Origin: Oceanicola sp. 22II-s10i
GTDB taxonomy: Bacteria > Pseudomonadota > Alphaproteobacteria > Rhodobacterales > Rhodobacteraceae
Reading direction: 5' to 3'
DNA: 64,000 nucleotides
NCBI RefSeq assembly: GCF_002210105.1
Contig: NZ_AQQU01000007.1
Span: 62,001-126,000 of the forward strand
Below, piece by piece: positions 25,551 through 34,979 of the stretch (the first letter of the stretch is position 1; each line of letters opens with the position of its first letter). The translations under genes and the position numbers were made by a program. The notes beneath the pieces were generated by a model. It was not told the DNA's origin and made no database searches. It saw only the letters and a list, made by a program, of their open reading frames with translations.

Positions 25551-25910
25551 TGCCCCGTCATTGCCCTGAAATGCAGAACGGTGCCGGACCTGCCGACACC
25601 GTTCGCATCTCGACCGCCCCCCTGGATGGGGATGTTGGGAGAGCGGATCGATATGCCGACCGGAGGCGGATCAATACACCTCCGGCCAGCTCCGGGAAAA
25701 CCCGGCCGAACCGCAGAGCCTTGCAATTCCAAGGGTCCGGTCCGGATGCTCCATGGCCTCAAGGCCACCACTCACGGAACACGGTCAGATTGCCCTTTGA
25801 CGTGGCGTCACGAAAGTATGGGAATCCATACCCTTCGGTAAGAATCCTGCGCCAAGCCCCCGAAAAGCATGGTATTCCTTACCCGGAAAGCAGTCCGGAC
25901 GCGGAAATTC
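25551..25910. other. Gene-free convergent stretch with two palindromes
   Basis: No gene is supported between the tsf terminator and the luxR-type stop. GTATGG-GAAT-CCATAC (25816-25831) is a perfect palindrome. GGTAAGAAT (25837-25845) and ATTCCTTACC (25874-25883) form an imperfect inverted repeat directly beside it. These could be the minus-strand terminator of the LuxR gene, or part of an untranslated RNA. Confidence 0.45.
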
Positions 25911-26681
25911 CTACGCTTCGATGACGAACATCTGGTTGAGGAAGGCCGCTTTGAGCACCGCCTGCGCCGTGGTTTCCACGTTCAGGTTCTCGCGGGCGAG
26001 TCGCAGGTGCTTTTCCACCGTCGCAGCCGTCAGACCCATCAACAGCGCGATGTCCTGCGTGGTCTTGCCGTCACCGACCCATTGCAGCGCCTCGCGCTGG
26101 CGCTTGGTCAGTTCGCGGGCCGGGCCCGAATAGGGCAGGGTCAGGATCTTGAGGTGTGCGACGTTGTTGAAGATGACGATGTCACGCCCGTATTCTTCCC
26201 AGATCGCGTCCACGTCGTCCTGGGTCATGCCGGGCTTGCCGGTCAGTGCGATCGCGCCCTTGGTCCGGGGCGAGATGCTCTTGAAGCTTATCGCGTAGCC
26301 GGCGGTGACGTTCATGGAACGGTTGAATTCCAACACCTTGCGTTCGCTTTCCGTCAGCGTGCCGGTGGTCATCATCTCGGCCGCGACACGCCACGAACAG
26401 GCGCCTTCGTTCGACAGCGCCCATTTGACCATGGGGGCATGGAAGTACAGGCCTTTCCCCATGAAGACGTCGGTGTAAGCCGTTGAATGGTTTGTCAGAA
26501 TGACGAAGTCTTCCGGGTCGCCAAGCGACGTGTTCGTGCGGTAGCGCGTAAAGCCGTAGAGCAGACGGTCAAAGCCGTAGTCGGCCATCTTGGCGCAGTG
26601 CAGCGACCAAAGCTCCTCGATGCTGGGGGCATTGGTGATCTGCTCCAGGTAATCGCGTCGCGTTGTGGTCATCACTGTCAT
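25911..26681 (-). CDS. Orphan LuxR-type autoinducer-binding regulator
   Basis: A 256-residue transcription factor. The N-terminal autoinducer-binding-like domain (about 15-170) has YGFDRLLYG and the W/D pattern of the family; the C-terminal LuxR helix-turn-helix (about 190-250) reads LTKRQREALQWVGDGKTTQDI then TAATVEKHL. No luxI synthase is near, so it is a solo receptor; the ligand may be an acyl-homoserine lactone made elsewhere or something else. No clear ribosome site was found for ATG 26681 or ATG 26672. It stands alone between the tsf terminator and the pho genes. Confidence 0.85.
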   Translation of the reverse strand: MTVMTTTRRDYLEQITNAPSIEELWSLHCAKMADYGFDRLLYGFTRYRTNTSLGDPEDFVILTNHSTAYTDVFMGKGLYFHAPMVKWALSNEGACSWRVAAEMMTTGTLTESERKVLEFNRSMNVTAGYAISFKSISPRTKGAIALTGKPGMTQDDVDAIWEEYGRDIVIFNNVAHLKILTLPYSGPARELTKRQREALQWVGDGKTTQDIALLMGLTAATVEKHLRLARENLNVETTAQAVLKAAFLNQMFVIEA

Positions 26682-27014
26682 GTGGAGCCAAAGACTTGGT
26701 CAGGAATCGGAAAGCCCCAAGGGAGCGCGGTAAAGGCCGGGTCCACGGGCACGCCAGACCTTACTCGCAGCAATCCTCGGTTGTCGAGCCATGCAGGCGC
26801 AACTTTCCTCTCTTGTGGCCAGACCTGCGCGCGCGGTGACGTCGTCGGATCGACCAGAGGCCGGGTCAGAAGAACGACGCCACGCAAACCGTTCCGCAGG
26901 GCGCTGATTACACAGGATATTAAGGTCAGGATACTCAGGGACTGGTCGGGGTGTTAGTCGGATATTTACATAATACCGATTACACGATAAACGTATGAAC
27001 CGACCGGGATGCCA
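26682..27014. other. Intergenic region with AT-rich direct repeats
   Basis: Nothing protein-coding is supported between the LuxR gene start and the phoB stop. Positions 26900-27000 are clearly richer in A and T than the rest of the window and contain two direct repeats: GATTACAC at 26906 and 26978, and GGATATT at 26915 and 26960. This is the most likely control region for the LuxR-type gene. Confidence 0.4.
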
Positions 27015-27701
27015 TCATCCTAGCGCATATCCCGCCCCGCGCACCGTCCGGACCGGATCGTCACCACCGAACTGGCACAACGCCTTGCGCAGCCGTCCGA
27101 TGTGCACGTCGACGGTCCGCGTATCCACGTAGATGTCACGGCCCCAGACACGGTCCAGCAGCTGCTCGCGCGACCACACGCGGCCCGGTTTCTCCATGAA
27201 CGTCGACAGCAGCCGGAACTCGGTCGGCCCCAGCTTCAGCGGCTGATCGGCGCGCGTGACGCGGTGCGTATCGCTGTCGAGGATGATGTCGTCGAACTCC
27301 AGCCGCTCACCCACGGACGACGGCCGCGAGCGGCGCAGCTGCGCACGGACGCGCGCCAGCAGCTCGACGACGCTGTACGGCTTGACCACGTAGTCATCGG
27401 CGCCGGTCTCCAGGCCGCGGACCTTGTCCACTTCCTCGGATCGCGCCGAGAGCATGATGATCGGCACGCCGCGCGTTTCACTGCGCGTCTTGAGCTGGCG
27501 GCACACTTCGATGCCCGAGACGTTGGGCAGCATCCAGTCCAGCACGATCACGTCCGGCTGCGCCTCGGCGACGAGGACAAGCGCCTCCTCGCCGTTGGCG
27601 GCCTTGGACACACGGAAGCCCTCGGCCTCCAGGTTATAAGCCAGAACCTCGCGCTGCGCGGGTTCGTCTTCGACCACCAGAACGGTGGGTTGGTCGGCCA
27701 T
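27015..27701 (-). CDS. phoB: PhoB, phosphate regulon response regulator
   Basis: A 228-residue OmpR-type regulator. Receiver domain: acidic pocket EDE at 11-13, phospho-acceptor Asp55 in VLDWMLP, and Lys in VVKPYS. The winged-helix domain (about 130-226) contains SREQLLDRVWG and the recognition helix TRTVDVHIGRLRKAL. It is the last gene of the pst operon and starts 3 bases after the phoU stop. It is expected to bind the Pho box at 33368. Confidence 0.96.
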   Translation of the reverse strand: MADQPTVLVVEDEPAQREVLAYNLEAEGFRVSKAANGEEALVLVAEAQPDVIVLDWMLPNVSGIEVCRQLKTRSETRGVPIIMLSARSEEVDKVRGLETGADDYVVKPYSVVELLARVRAQLRRSRPSSVGERLEFDDIILDSDTHRVTRADQPLKLGPTEFRLLSTFMEKPGRVWSREQLLDRVWGRDIYVDTRTVDVHIGRLRKALCQFGGDDPVRTVRGAGYALG

Positions 27702-27703
27702 TC

Positions 27704-28450
27704 TCAGTCGTCCTCGTCAGTGTCGGCATAGGCCATCGTGGGCGCGATCGACGGATCGACCGAGGTCTTGTCGCCCTTGGGCCGGTTCTCGTCCGGCTTC
27801 ACGCCCGAGACCAGATAGATCACCTGCTCGGCGATCGAGGTCACGTGATCGCCCATGCGTTCGTTGTTCTTGGCCATGAAATGCAGGTGCATGCAGGCGG
27901 TGATGTTGCGCGGATCCTCGAGCATGAAGGTCAGGAATTCGCGGAACAGCGCGTTGTACATCTGGTCGATGTCCCGGTCGCGCTGGATGACGTCCGCCGC
28001 CAGCGCCGCATCGCGGCGGATGTAGGCGTCGAGCGCGTCCTTCAGCATCAGCTGCACCTCGCGCGCCATGCGGCGCAGCGCGGCGTGGCTGCCTTCGATC
28101 GGGCTCATCTGGATCAGGACGCCGGTGCGCTTGGCCATGTTCTTGGCATAGTCGCCGATCCGTTCGAGGTTGCCGGCGATCTTCATCACCGACAGCACGA
28201 TGCGCAGGTCGATTGCCGTCGGGCTGCGCAGCGCGATCAGGCGGGCGCAGTCCTCGTTGATCATCTCTTCCAGTTCGTCGATGGCCCGGTCCCCTGCCCG
28301 CACCGTCTCGGCGCGTTCCTCGTCCCGGTCCTCGAGCGACTGCGCGGCTTCGAGGATCGCGGCCTCGACCAGTCCGCCCATCTTCATGATGCGGGCCTGG
28401 ATCGCCTCCAGGTCGCGGTCGAAGGCGCTCGCGATGTGCTGTTCCTTCAT
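27704..28450 (-). CDS. phoU: PhoU, phosphate signalling modulator
   Basis: A 248-residue all-helical protein with two three-helix repeats, each with the metal-binding ExxxD pattern (for example ERIGDYAKNMAKR and ERMGDHVTSIAEQ). It represses the Pho response by linking PstB and PhoR. The start at 28450 (MKEQHIASAFD) matches family N-termini and has AGGAC upstream. It sits 13 bases from pstB and 3 from phoB. The C-terminal tail is short and acidic (YADTDEDD). Confidence 0.95.
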   Translation of the reverse strand: MKEQHIASAFDRDLEAIQARIMKMGGLVEAAILEAAQSLEDRDEERAETVRAGDRAIDELEEMINEDCARLIALRSPTAIDLRIVLSVMKIAGNLERIGDYAKNMAKRTGVLIQMSPIEGSHAALRRMAREVQLMLKDALDAYIRRDAALAADVIQRDRDIDQMYNALFREFLTFMLEDPRNITACMHLHFMAKNNERMGDHVTSIAEQVIYLVSGVKPDENRPKGDKTSVDPSIAPTMAYADTDEDD

Positions 28451-28463
28451 GGTCCTGTCCTCC

Positions 28464-29261
28464 TCAGCCGATCCGGCCGGTGATGTAGCTTTCGGTCCGC
28501 GGGTCCTTGGGATTGGTGAAGATCTGGGAGGTCTCACCGTATTCCACAAGGTTTCCAAGGTGGAAGAACGCGGTCTTCTGGCTGACCCGCGCGGCCTGTT
28601 GCATGGAGTGCGTGACGATCACGACACTGAAGTTCTCGCGCAGCTCGTCGATCAGTTCCTCGACCTGGCCGGTCGCGATCGGGTCGAGCGCCGAGCACGG
28701 TTCGTCCATCAGCAGCACCTCGGGTTCGGTGGCAACGGCGCGCGCGATGCACAGACGCTGCTGCTGGCCGCCTGACAGTCCGGTGCCGGGCGCATGCAGA
28801 CGGTCCTTGACCTCGTTCCAGATCGCCCCGCGGCGCAGGGATTTCTCAACGATTTCATCCAGTTCCGCCTTGTTCTTGGCAAGGCCGTGGATGCGCGGAC
28901 CATAGGCGATATTGTCGTAGATCGACTTGGGGAACGGGTTCGGCTTCTGGAACACCATGCCGACCTTGGCGCGCAGCTGGACCGGATCGACGCGCTTGTC
29001 ATAGATATCCTCGCCGTCGAGAAGGATGTCTCCCTCGACCCGGCAGATATCAATTGTGTCGTTCATCCTGTTGATACAACGCAGGAAAGTCGATTTCCCG
29101 CAGCCCGACGGACCGATGAACGCAGTGACGGTCTTGTCCTCGATCTGGACGTCCACGTCCTTGATGGCGTGCGTGTCGCCGTAATAGACCTGCACCTTGC
29201 GTGCGGTGATCTTGATGTCTTTCTGGTCCACGGCGGTCCCTGTCTTCGGAGAGTCGTACAT
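28464..29261 (-). CDS. pstB: PstB, phosphate ABC transporter ATPase
   Basis: A 265-residue cytosolic ATPase. Walker [10 protein letters not shown] at 50-58, signature LSGGQQQR at 162-169, Walker B VLLMDEP ending in Glu187, and the switch His in [21 protein letters not shown] is the PstB-specific Q-loop. The start at 29261 (MYDSPKTG) is taken because it is close to the family N-terminus; the ribosome site is weak. It lies between pstA and phoU in operon order. Confidence 0.96.
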   Translation of the reverse strand: MYDSPKTGTAVDQKDIKITARKVQVYYGDTHAIKDVDVQIEDKTVTAFIGPSGCGKSTFLRCINRMNDTIDICRVEGDILLDGEDIYDKRVDPVQLRAKVGMVFQKPNPFPKSIYDNIAYGPRIHGLAKNKAELDEIVEKSLRRGAIWNEVKDRLHAPGTGLSGGQQQRLCIARAVATEPEVLLMDEPCSALDPIATGQVEELIDELRENFSVVIVTHSMQQAARVSQKTAFFHLGNLVEYGETSQIFTNPKDPRTESYITGRIG

Positions 29262-29275
29262 CTTCACAGCCCTTT

Positions 29276-30640
29276 CTACCACCGGCGCTCGAATTTGCGG
29301 CGCAGGATGATGGCGATGATGTTCATGGTCATGAGGAACAGCAGCAGGATGATGATGCCACCCCATGCCCGTTCGTAATAGGCCGGATCGGCCCGCTTGG
29401 CCCATTCGTAGATCTGGGCGGGCATTGCCGAGTTCGGGGACAGGAAACCGTCGGTGAACCCGTCCGGATAGTTCGACGCGATGAAGCCCACCATCCCGAT
29501 CAGCAGCAGCGGCGCGGTTTCCCCGAGTGCCTGAGCGAGGCCGATGATCGTTCCCGTCAGGATGCCGGGCATAGCCAGCGGCAGGACATGGTGGAACACC
29601 GACTGCATCTTGGAGGCCCCTACCCCGAGCGCCGCATCGCGGATCGACGGCGGCACGGCCTTGAGCGAGGCGCGGGTCGAGATGATGATCGTCGGCAGCG
29701 TCATCAGCGTCAGGACCAGCCCGCCGACGATAGGCGCCGACTGCGGCAGTTCCGCGAACTGGATGAAGACCGCCAGGCCGAGGATACCGAAGACGATGGA
29801 TGGCACGGCGGCGAGGTTCGAGATGTTCACCTCGATCAGGTCGGTCCAGCGGCTCTTGGGGGCGAATTCCTCGAGGTAGATCGACGCGGCCACGCCGATC
29901 GGCAGCGCGAGGAACAGCACGACCAGCATCATGAAGAACGAGCCCATCATCGCGACCCCGATCCCGGCCTGCTCCGGCCGCTTCTCGGAGGCGTCGGCGC
30001 CGAACACGAAGTCCCAGTTGAACGACTTGGCCAGCAGGCCCTTGTCCGCCATCGCGTCGACCAGGTCGAGGTGCGCGGCGTCGAGGTTCTTGTCGCGGGC
30101 TAGGCTCTCACGGGTCACGCGGTCCTTCATGTAGCCGTCGACACGGCTGGCGGCCAGCAGGCGGAACTCGACCGTCTGCCCGACCAGCGCCGGATCGGCC
30201 AGGACCACGTCCCGGATCTGCGAGGCTGCGCTGTCGGAGACCAGCTTGCGCAGGTCCTTTTCCTTTTCGAACGGGTTCTCGATCCCCTTGTCGGCCAGCG
30301 CCTTTGCCAGCGCTGTGTCGACCAGCGGGGCGTAGCCGAAGGTCGTGACCTTGGCCATCTCCTCGCGGTCGCGGTTGCCGGTCTTGTCCAGCTTGGCCTC
30401 GTCAAGCTCGACCGGGATCGAGATGAAGGTCTGGGTGAAGGCCGGGGTGCCATTGCGCACGATGGCGAACAGCAGCGCGACGAGGAACAGCAGGCCGATC
30501 CCGATGGCGATGATGCCGTAGATCTTGAACCGGGCCTCGGCGGCGTTGCGCTTGCGGGTGCGGGCGTCCAGTTCCAGCAGCGAGCCGGAGGACCGCTTGC
30601 CGGGGGTTGCGCCCGGCATGGGGGTTGCGGCGTCGGTCAT
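29276..30640 (-). CDS. pstA: PstA, phosphate ABC transporter permease
   Basis: A 454-residue inner-membrane permease, longer than E. coli PstA (about 296). After a cytosolic N-terminus and one span (about 38-65) comes an extra periplasmic insert of some 150 residues. The conserved six-helix permease core begins near residue 225, with the EAA-type loop [25 protein letters not shown]. The long form is common in alphaproteobacteria. Its ATG overlaps the pstC stop (ATGA). Confidence 0.93.
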   Translation of the reverse strand: MTDAATPMPGATPGKRSSGSLLELDARTRKRNAAEARFKIYGIIAIGIGLLFLVALLFAIVRNGTPAFTQTFISIPVELDEAKLDKTGNRDREEMAKVTTFGYAPLVDTALAKALADKGIENPFEKEKDLRKLVSDSAASQIRDVVLADPALVGQTVEFRLLAASRVDGYMKDRVTRESLARDKNLDAAHLDLVDAMADKGLLAKSFNWDFVFGADASEKRPEQAGIGVAMMGSFFMMLVVLFLALPIGVAASIYLEEFAPKSRWTDLIEVNISNLAAVPSIVFGILGLAVFIQFAELPQSAPIVGGLVLTLMTLPTIIISTRASLKAVPPSIRDAALGVGASKMQSVFHHVLPLAMPGILTGTIIGLAQALGETAPLLLIGMVGFIASNYPDGFTDGFLSPNSAMPAQIYEWAKRADPAYYERAWGGIIILLLFLMTMNIIAIILRRKFERRW

Positions 30641-32103
30641 TCGTATTGCTCCCGGTATTTCCGCACGATCCAGAGCGCGAAGATGTTGAGGCCCAGCGTG
30701 ATGACGAAGAGCGTCATGCCGAGCGCGAAGGCGACCAGCGCCTCGGGGCTGGCGAAATCCGCGTCACCGGTCAGCTGAGAGACGATCTTGGCGGTGACGG
30801 TGGTCATCGCGTCGAAGGGGTTCATGGACAGCTTGGCCGCGGCCCCTGCCCCCAGCACCACGATCATCGTCTCGCCGATGGCGCGGCTGGCGGCCAGCAG
30901 GATGGCGCCCACGATGCCCGGAAGGGCGGCGGGCAGGACGACCTGCTTGATGGTTTCCGACCGGGTCGCGCCCAGGCCGAGCGACCCGTCGCGCATCGCC
31001 TGCGGCACTGCGTTGATGATGTCGTCGGACAGCGAGGACACGAAGGGGATCAGCATGATGCCCATCACGAGGCCCGCGGTCATCACCGCCGTCCCGCCGC
31101 TCATCCAGTTCACGCCGATGGCCCCGTCGCGGCCGAAGATGTCGACCAGCAGCGGACCCACCGTCAGCAGAGCGAACAGGCCGTAGACGATGGTCGGGAT
31201 ACCCGCCAGCACCTCGAGCAGCGGCTTGGCAACCGCGCGGACCTTGGGGCTGGCGTATTCGGACAGGTAGACGGCGGCGAAGAGGCCGATCGGGACGGCC
31301 ACGGCCAGTGCGATCAGCGAGATGTAGAATGTGCCCCAGAACAGCGGCAGAATGCCCAGCTCGGACCCGCCGCCGAAGGACGGCGACCATGTCAGGCCGA
31401 AGAAGAACTCGCTGGCCGGGTAGAGCTTGAAGAACTCGATGGTGTTGAAGACCAGCGACAGCACGATCCCGACCGTCGTCAGGATGGCGATCGAGGCCGC
31501 GCCGATCAGCAGGCCCAGCGACACCTTCTCGACGCTGTTGCGCGCGCGGAAGTCGGCGCCGGTGCGCATGTAGGCCATCCCGAACCCGGCAGCGGCGATC
31601 AGCAGGATCACGACGCTGCGGATCATAGTGCCGGTCGCGTTCATCGCACGGTAGCGCTGCGCGGCGGCCAGCGTGCTTTCGCTCACGTCGGAGCCGAGCG
31701 CGACGCCCACACCGGCCAGCCGGTCGCGGATGTCGTCCGGGCCGATGCTCTCGGCCTCGCCCGCGCCGATGACGCCCTGCGCGACGGCCATGTCCAGCCC
31801 GTCCGCCACCCGGCGCACGTCGGACATGATGAGCGACAGCGCGCCGCTGTCGGCGTAGGCGTCTTCCGGGATCATCGACTTGACCCGGTTCTCGATCAGC
31901 ATCGGCTGGGCGACCAGCCAGAGGATCAGAACAAGGAGCGCCGGCACGACCGTCCAGATCAGGACGTTGTAGCCATAGTAGCCGGGAAGCGAATGCAGCC
32001 TGCGGATTTCACCGCCGGCCGTCGCGAGGGCACGGGCGCGCCCGACAAAGAACCCGACCGCGGCCAGGGCCAGGACGATCAGGACGATAATGCTTGCAGA
32101 CAT
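30637..32103 (-). CDS. pstC: PstC, phosphate ABC transporter permease
   Basis: A 488-residue permease partner of PstA, again longer than the E. coli protein because of an extra N-terminal membrane and periplasmic part (about residues 1-200). The core contains LLEVLAGIPTIVYGLFAL and the EAA loop SLGLGATRSETIKQVVLPAALPGIVG. It lies 135 bases after pstS and overlaps pstA by four bases. Confidence 0.94.
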   Translation of the reverse strand: MSASIIVLIVLALAAVGFFVGRARALATAGGEIRRLHSLPGYYGYNVLIWTVVPALLVLILWLVAQPMLIENRVKSMIPEDAYADSGALSLIMSDVRRVADGLDMAVAQGVIGAGEAESIGPDDIRDRLAGVGVALGSDVSESTLAAAQRYRAMNATGTMIRSVVILLIAAAGFGMAYMRTGADFRARNSVEKVSLGLLIGAASIAILTTVGIVLSLVFNTIEFFKLYPASEFFFGLTWSPSFGGGSELGILPLFWGTFYISLIALAVAVPIGLFAAVYLSEYASPKVRAVAKPLLEVLAGIPTIVYGLFALLTVGPLLVDIFGRDGAIGVNWMSGGTAVMTAGLVMGIMLIPFVSSLSDDIINAVPQAMRDGSLGLGATRSETIKQVVLPAALPGIVGAILLAASRAIGETMIVVLGAGAAAKLSMNPFDAMTTVTAKIVSQLTGDADFASPEALVAFALGMTLFVITLGLNIFALWIVRKYREQYE

Positions 32104-32238
32104 GAGGTGTTCACCGGGGTCTGTGAAAGATTTCGTCAGTCAAAGCCGTCCGGTCCCCGCGGCAGCAGATCCATTCAGGGGAATGGCCGGACGGAAGCGG
32201 TCCGGGCGGTGCACGGTGGCACCGCCCGGAAACCGGTC

Positions 32239-33282
32239 TTACATGCTCTGACCCATGGTCTGCTCGTCAGACACCATCGACTGGGTGTCCGCCAGTTCCG
32301 GATCCGACACGAGGCCGTATTCCGACAGCGGGCCGTCGGGGCCTGCCATGTCGTCGGACACGAAGAACTCGGCATATTCCTTCAGGCCGGGGATCACGCC
32401 GATATGCGCCTTCTTGACGTAGAAGTAGAGCGGACGCGACACCGGGTAGTCGCCCGATGCGATGGTCTCGGTCGTGGCTTCGACGCCCGAAATGGTCGCG
32501 ACCTTCAGCTTGTCGGTGTTGTTCTCGTAGAACGCCAGGCCGAAGACGCCGATGCCGTTGGCGTTGGCGTCGATGCGGGCCAGCGTTTCGGTGTAGTCGC
32601 CGTCGATGTCGACCGACTTGGCATCGGTGCGCAGCTCCATGCAGGCGCTGGCGGCGGCTTTCTTGTCGCCGCCGTTCTCGGCCATGTAGGCCTCGAAGGC
32701 GCCGGTGGCTTCACAGCCCGCGACGATGACCTTTTCCTCGAACACTTCGCGGGTGCCGTGCTTGGTGCCCGGAATGAAGGCCAGGATGTCTTCGGCGGGC
32801 AGGTTCGCGTTGAACTCGCTCCACTGGGTGTAGGTGTTGTCGACCAGCTTGCCGTCGACCAGCACCTTCGCGCCAAGGGCGTTGAAGATGTCGGCGGGCT
32901 CGAACGCGTCGTAGGCCGGGCCGTTCAGCTGGCTGGCGAAGACGATCCCGTCATAGCCGATGCGGACTTCGATGATGTCGGTGACGCCTGCGTCGGCACA
33001 AGCCTTCACTTCGCTTTCCTTGATCGCGCGCGATGCGTTGGCGATGTCGATCGTGTTCTCGCCCACGCCTTCGCAGAAGCGCTTCAGACCGGCCGAGGAG
33101 CCGCCCGATTCCACGACCGGGGTCGGGAAGTCGAAGTTTTCGCCGAAGGCTTCGGCGACGATGGAGGCGTAGGGAAGGACCGTCGAGGACCCTGCGACCT
33201 GCACCTGATCCCGCGCTGCGGCAGCACCGGCGGAAAGAGCGGCAATGGCCAGCGCCGAGGCGGTGAGTTTCATGGAATGCAT
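32239..33282 (-). CDS. pstS: PstS, periplasmic phosphate-binding protein
   Basis: A 347-residue secreted receptor for the Pst transporter. The signal peptide is cleaved near AAAA|RDQ. Phosphate-binding loops appear as AGSSTVLPYASIVAEAF and SGGSSAGLKRFCEG, with a further loop PGTKHGTREVFEEK. The start at 33282 is chosen because AGGAG lies 6 bases before it; an ATG three codons later is also possible. It is the first gene after the Pho box, and its leader has a GGCCACC/GGTGGCC stem at 33312-33332. Confidence 0.95.
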   Translation of the reverse strand: MHSMKLTASALAIAALSAGAAAARDQVQVAGSSTVLPYASIVAEAFGENFDFPTPVVESGGSSAGLKRFCEGVGENTIDIANASRAIKESEVKACADAGVTDIIEVRIGYDGIVFASQLNGPAYDAFEPADIFNALGAKVLVDGKLVDNTYTQWSEFNANLPAEDILAFIPGTKHGTREVFEEKVIVAGCEATGAFEAYMAENGGDKKAAASACMELRTDAKSVDIDGDYTETLARIDANANGIGVFGLAFYENNTDKLKVATISGVEATTETIASGDYPVSRPLYFYVKKAHIGVIPGLKEYAEFFVSDDMAGPDGPLSEYGLVSDPELADTQSMVSDEQTMGQSM

Positions 33283-33367
33283 CTAGTGCTCCTGCTTGTC
33301 AGCTGTCAGTCGGCCACCATCCCCCGGTGGCCCTGTCCGCGTGCTAGAGGGCGGGCGCAATGCTTTT

Positions 33368-33396
33368 GTGACACTCACGTAACAGTTTCATGACAG
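33368..33396 (-). promoter_or_regulatory. Three-unit Pho box upstream of pstS
   Basis: Read on the minus strand there are three direct repeats with an exact 11-base period: CTGTCAT (33390-33396), CTGTTAC (33379-33385) and GTGTCAC (33368-33374). This matches the CTGTCAT-N4-CTGTCAT consensus bound by PhoB dimers. It ends 86 bases before the pstS start and lies after phoR, so it drives the pstSCAB-phoUB operon separately from phoR. Confidence 0.88.
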
Positions 33397-33431
33397 CGCA
33401 GGATGACGCAGCGGAACCGGCCTCCTCCCGC

Positions 33432-34499
33432 CTATTCCGCCGGATCGGTTGCCCCGGTCACGACCTGAACAGGCAGCGTAACCGAGAAGCGCGTGCCCTG
33501 CCCCGGCTCGCTTTCCACCTTCAGACGCCCCCGGTGCCGGTTGACGATATGCTTGACGATGGCCAGCCCCAGCCCGGTCCCCCCCATCTCGCGCGAGCGG
33601 TGGTCGTCGACGCGGTAGAACCGTTCGGTGAGTCGCGGCAGATGGATCGGATCGATTCCCGGCCCGTCATCCTCGACCGAAATCACCGCACCCGGACCGC
33701 GCAGCGCGGCCACCTGCGCCTCACCCGTCAGCCGGACCGTCACCTCGCCGCCGCTGGCCCCATACTTGATCGCGTTCTCGACCAGGTTGGTGACCACCTG
33801 CCGCAGCTGATCCTCGTCGCCCGGCACCTCCAGCTCGCCTTCGGGCAGCGCACCGGTCAGCGTGACACCGGCCCCCTGCGCCAGCGGATCGAGGCGCCGC
33901 AGCACCGACCCGACGAGCCCGACCAGATCCACCCAGCTGCGCGGCCGCATCCGCTCTTCGCTTTCGACCCGGTTCAGCGACAGCAGGTCGGCCACCAGCC
34001 GCTCCATCCGCTGCGCCTCGGCCGCCATGATCCCGAGGAACCGCTCCCGCGCCACCGCATCCTCGCGCGCCGGGCCGCGCAGCGTCTCGATGAACCCCAG
34101 CAGTGCCGTCAGCGGTGTCCGCAGCTCGTGGCTGACATTGGCCACGAAGTCGCGCCGCATCTGGCCCGCCTGTTCGATATGTGTGACGTCCTGAAACGAC
34201 AGCAGCACGCCCTCGGCACCGGGGATCCCCAGCCAGGCGCTCTGTACCTCATAGGTCATGTCCTGACCCTCATTCCGGGTCAGCATCCGTGTGCGCCGCA
34301 CCCGCCGGTCCCCCATCGTGCCCTCGACCGCGTCCAGCACGGCCGGCTGACGGATCGCCGTGATGTAGTGGCGCCCGTCGATCCCCTCGCCGAACAGGGC
34401 GGAGGCTCCGGCATTCGTCCCAAGGATCCGCTCGGTCCGGCCAATCAGCACGGCGGGCAGCGGCAGCGCCTGCATGAGGGCGGGTATCGTATCGGTCAT
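33432..34499 (-). CDS. phoR: PhoR, phosphate regulon sensor histidine kinase (no N-terminal membrane span)
   Basis: A 355-residue kinase. A PAS-like domain (about 8-105) is followed by the HisKA domain with phospho-acceptor His124 in ANVSHELRTPLTAL, then the ATPase domain with N box LVENAIKYG, G1 VEDDGPGID and G2 GGTGLGLAIVKHI. E. coli PhoR has a membrane anchor that is absent here. GGAGGGA precedes the start. The gene lies just upstream of the Pho box and pstS on the same strand. Confidence 0.92.
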   Translation of the reverse strand: MTDTIPALMQALPLPAVLIGRTERILGTNAGASALFGEGIDGRHYITAIRQPAVLDAVEGTMGDRRVRRTRMLTRNEGQDMTYEVQSAWLGIPGAEGVLLSFQDVTHIEQAGQMRRDFVANVSHELRTPLTALLGFIETLRGPAREDAVARERFLGIMAAEAQRMERLVADLLSLNRVESEERMRPRSWVDLVGLVGSVLRRLDPLAQGAGVTLTGALPEGELEVPGDEDQLRQVVTNLVENAIKYGASGGEVTVRLTGEAQVAALRGPGAVISVEDDGPGIDPIHLPRLTERFYRVDDHRSREMGGTGLGLAIVKHIVNRHRGRLKVESEPGQGTRFSVTLPVQVVTGATDPAE

Positions 34500-34726
34500 C
34501 AGCGCGGTCCCTCCGGGTGAGTCGCCGCAGATATGCCGCGTCGCGCCGGTCGAGGCCAGCGCCGGACAGGTCGTGCACGTTTTTCCGGCATCCGACGCCG
34601 CGCATCCGCGTCATTCCGCCGCCCGGCCCGATGCGGCGAGTGCCCCCCATTGCGCAAGGGTGTCGAGACGGCTGACGATGATTACGTCGCCGCCCGAGTG
34701 CGGTGCTGGGGATGAGGCGCCGAAAG

Positions 34727-34972
34727 ATGCCGTGCTACGTGATCACGCATACCCGTTTCCGCGATGACCAGGGGTTTCGCGAATTCCGGACCCGGCTCGA
34801 CACGCTGGCCGACCGCCAGCACTTCCGCCTGCACCCGCTCAGCGACGTGTCCACGCTGCCGCGGCCGGATCAGGCGGTGATGATGGAATTCGAGAATGCG
34901 GAAAGCGCCCATGCCTTCATGGGCTCCGACCTCTTCCGCGCGATCAGCCGCGAACCGGCGCTGAGCGCCTGA
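34727..34972 (+). CDS. Small DUF1330-like alpha/beta protein
   Basis: An 81-residue ORF beginning MPCYVITHTRFRDD. The order beta strand, helix, beta strand, then PDQAVMMEFENAESAHAFMGSDLFR resembles the dimeric ferredoxin-like DUF1330/YCII group, where the second half usually reads ...VIEFPSxEAAxAWYxSPEY. GAGG lies 9-12 bases before the ATG; earlier starts at 34703 (GTG) and 34712 (ATG) are possible. The function is unknown. It is divergent from phoR and converges closely on the next gene. Confidence 0.5.
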   Translation: MPCYVITHTRFRDDQGFREFRTRLDTLADRQHFRLHPLSDVSTLPRPDQAVMMEFENAESAHAFMGSDLFRAISREPALSA

Positions 34973-34979
34973 CGCGTCC

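Noticed and set aside
30607-33393. Plus-strand open frame of 928 codons opposite pstC, pstS and pstA
   Set aside because: It is rich in His, Arg, Asp and Gln without any fold pattern and is the mirror of well-identified genes. High GC causes long antisense frames.
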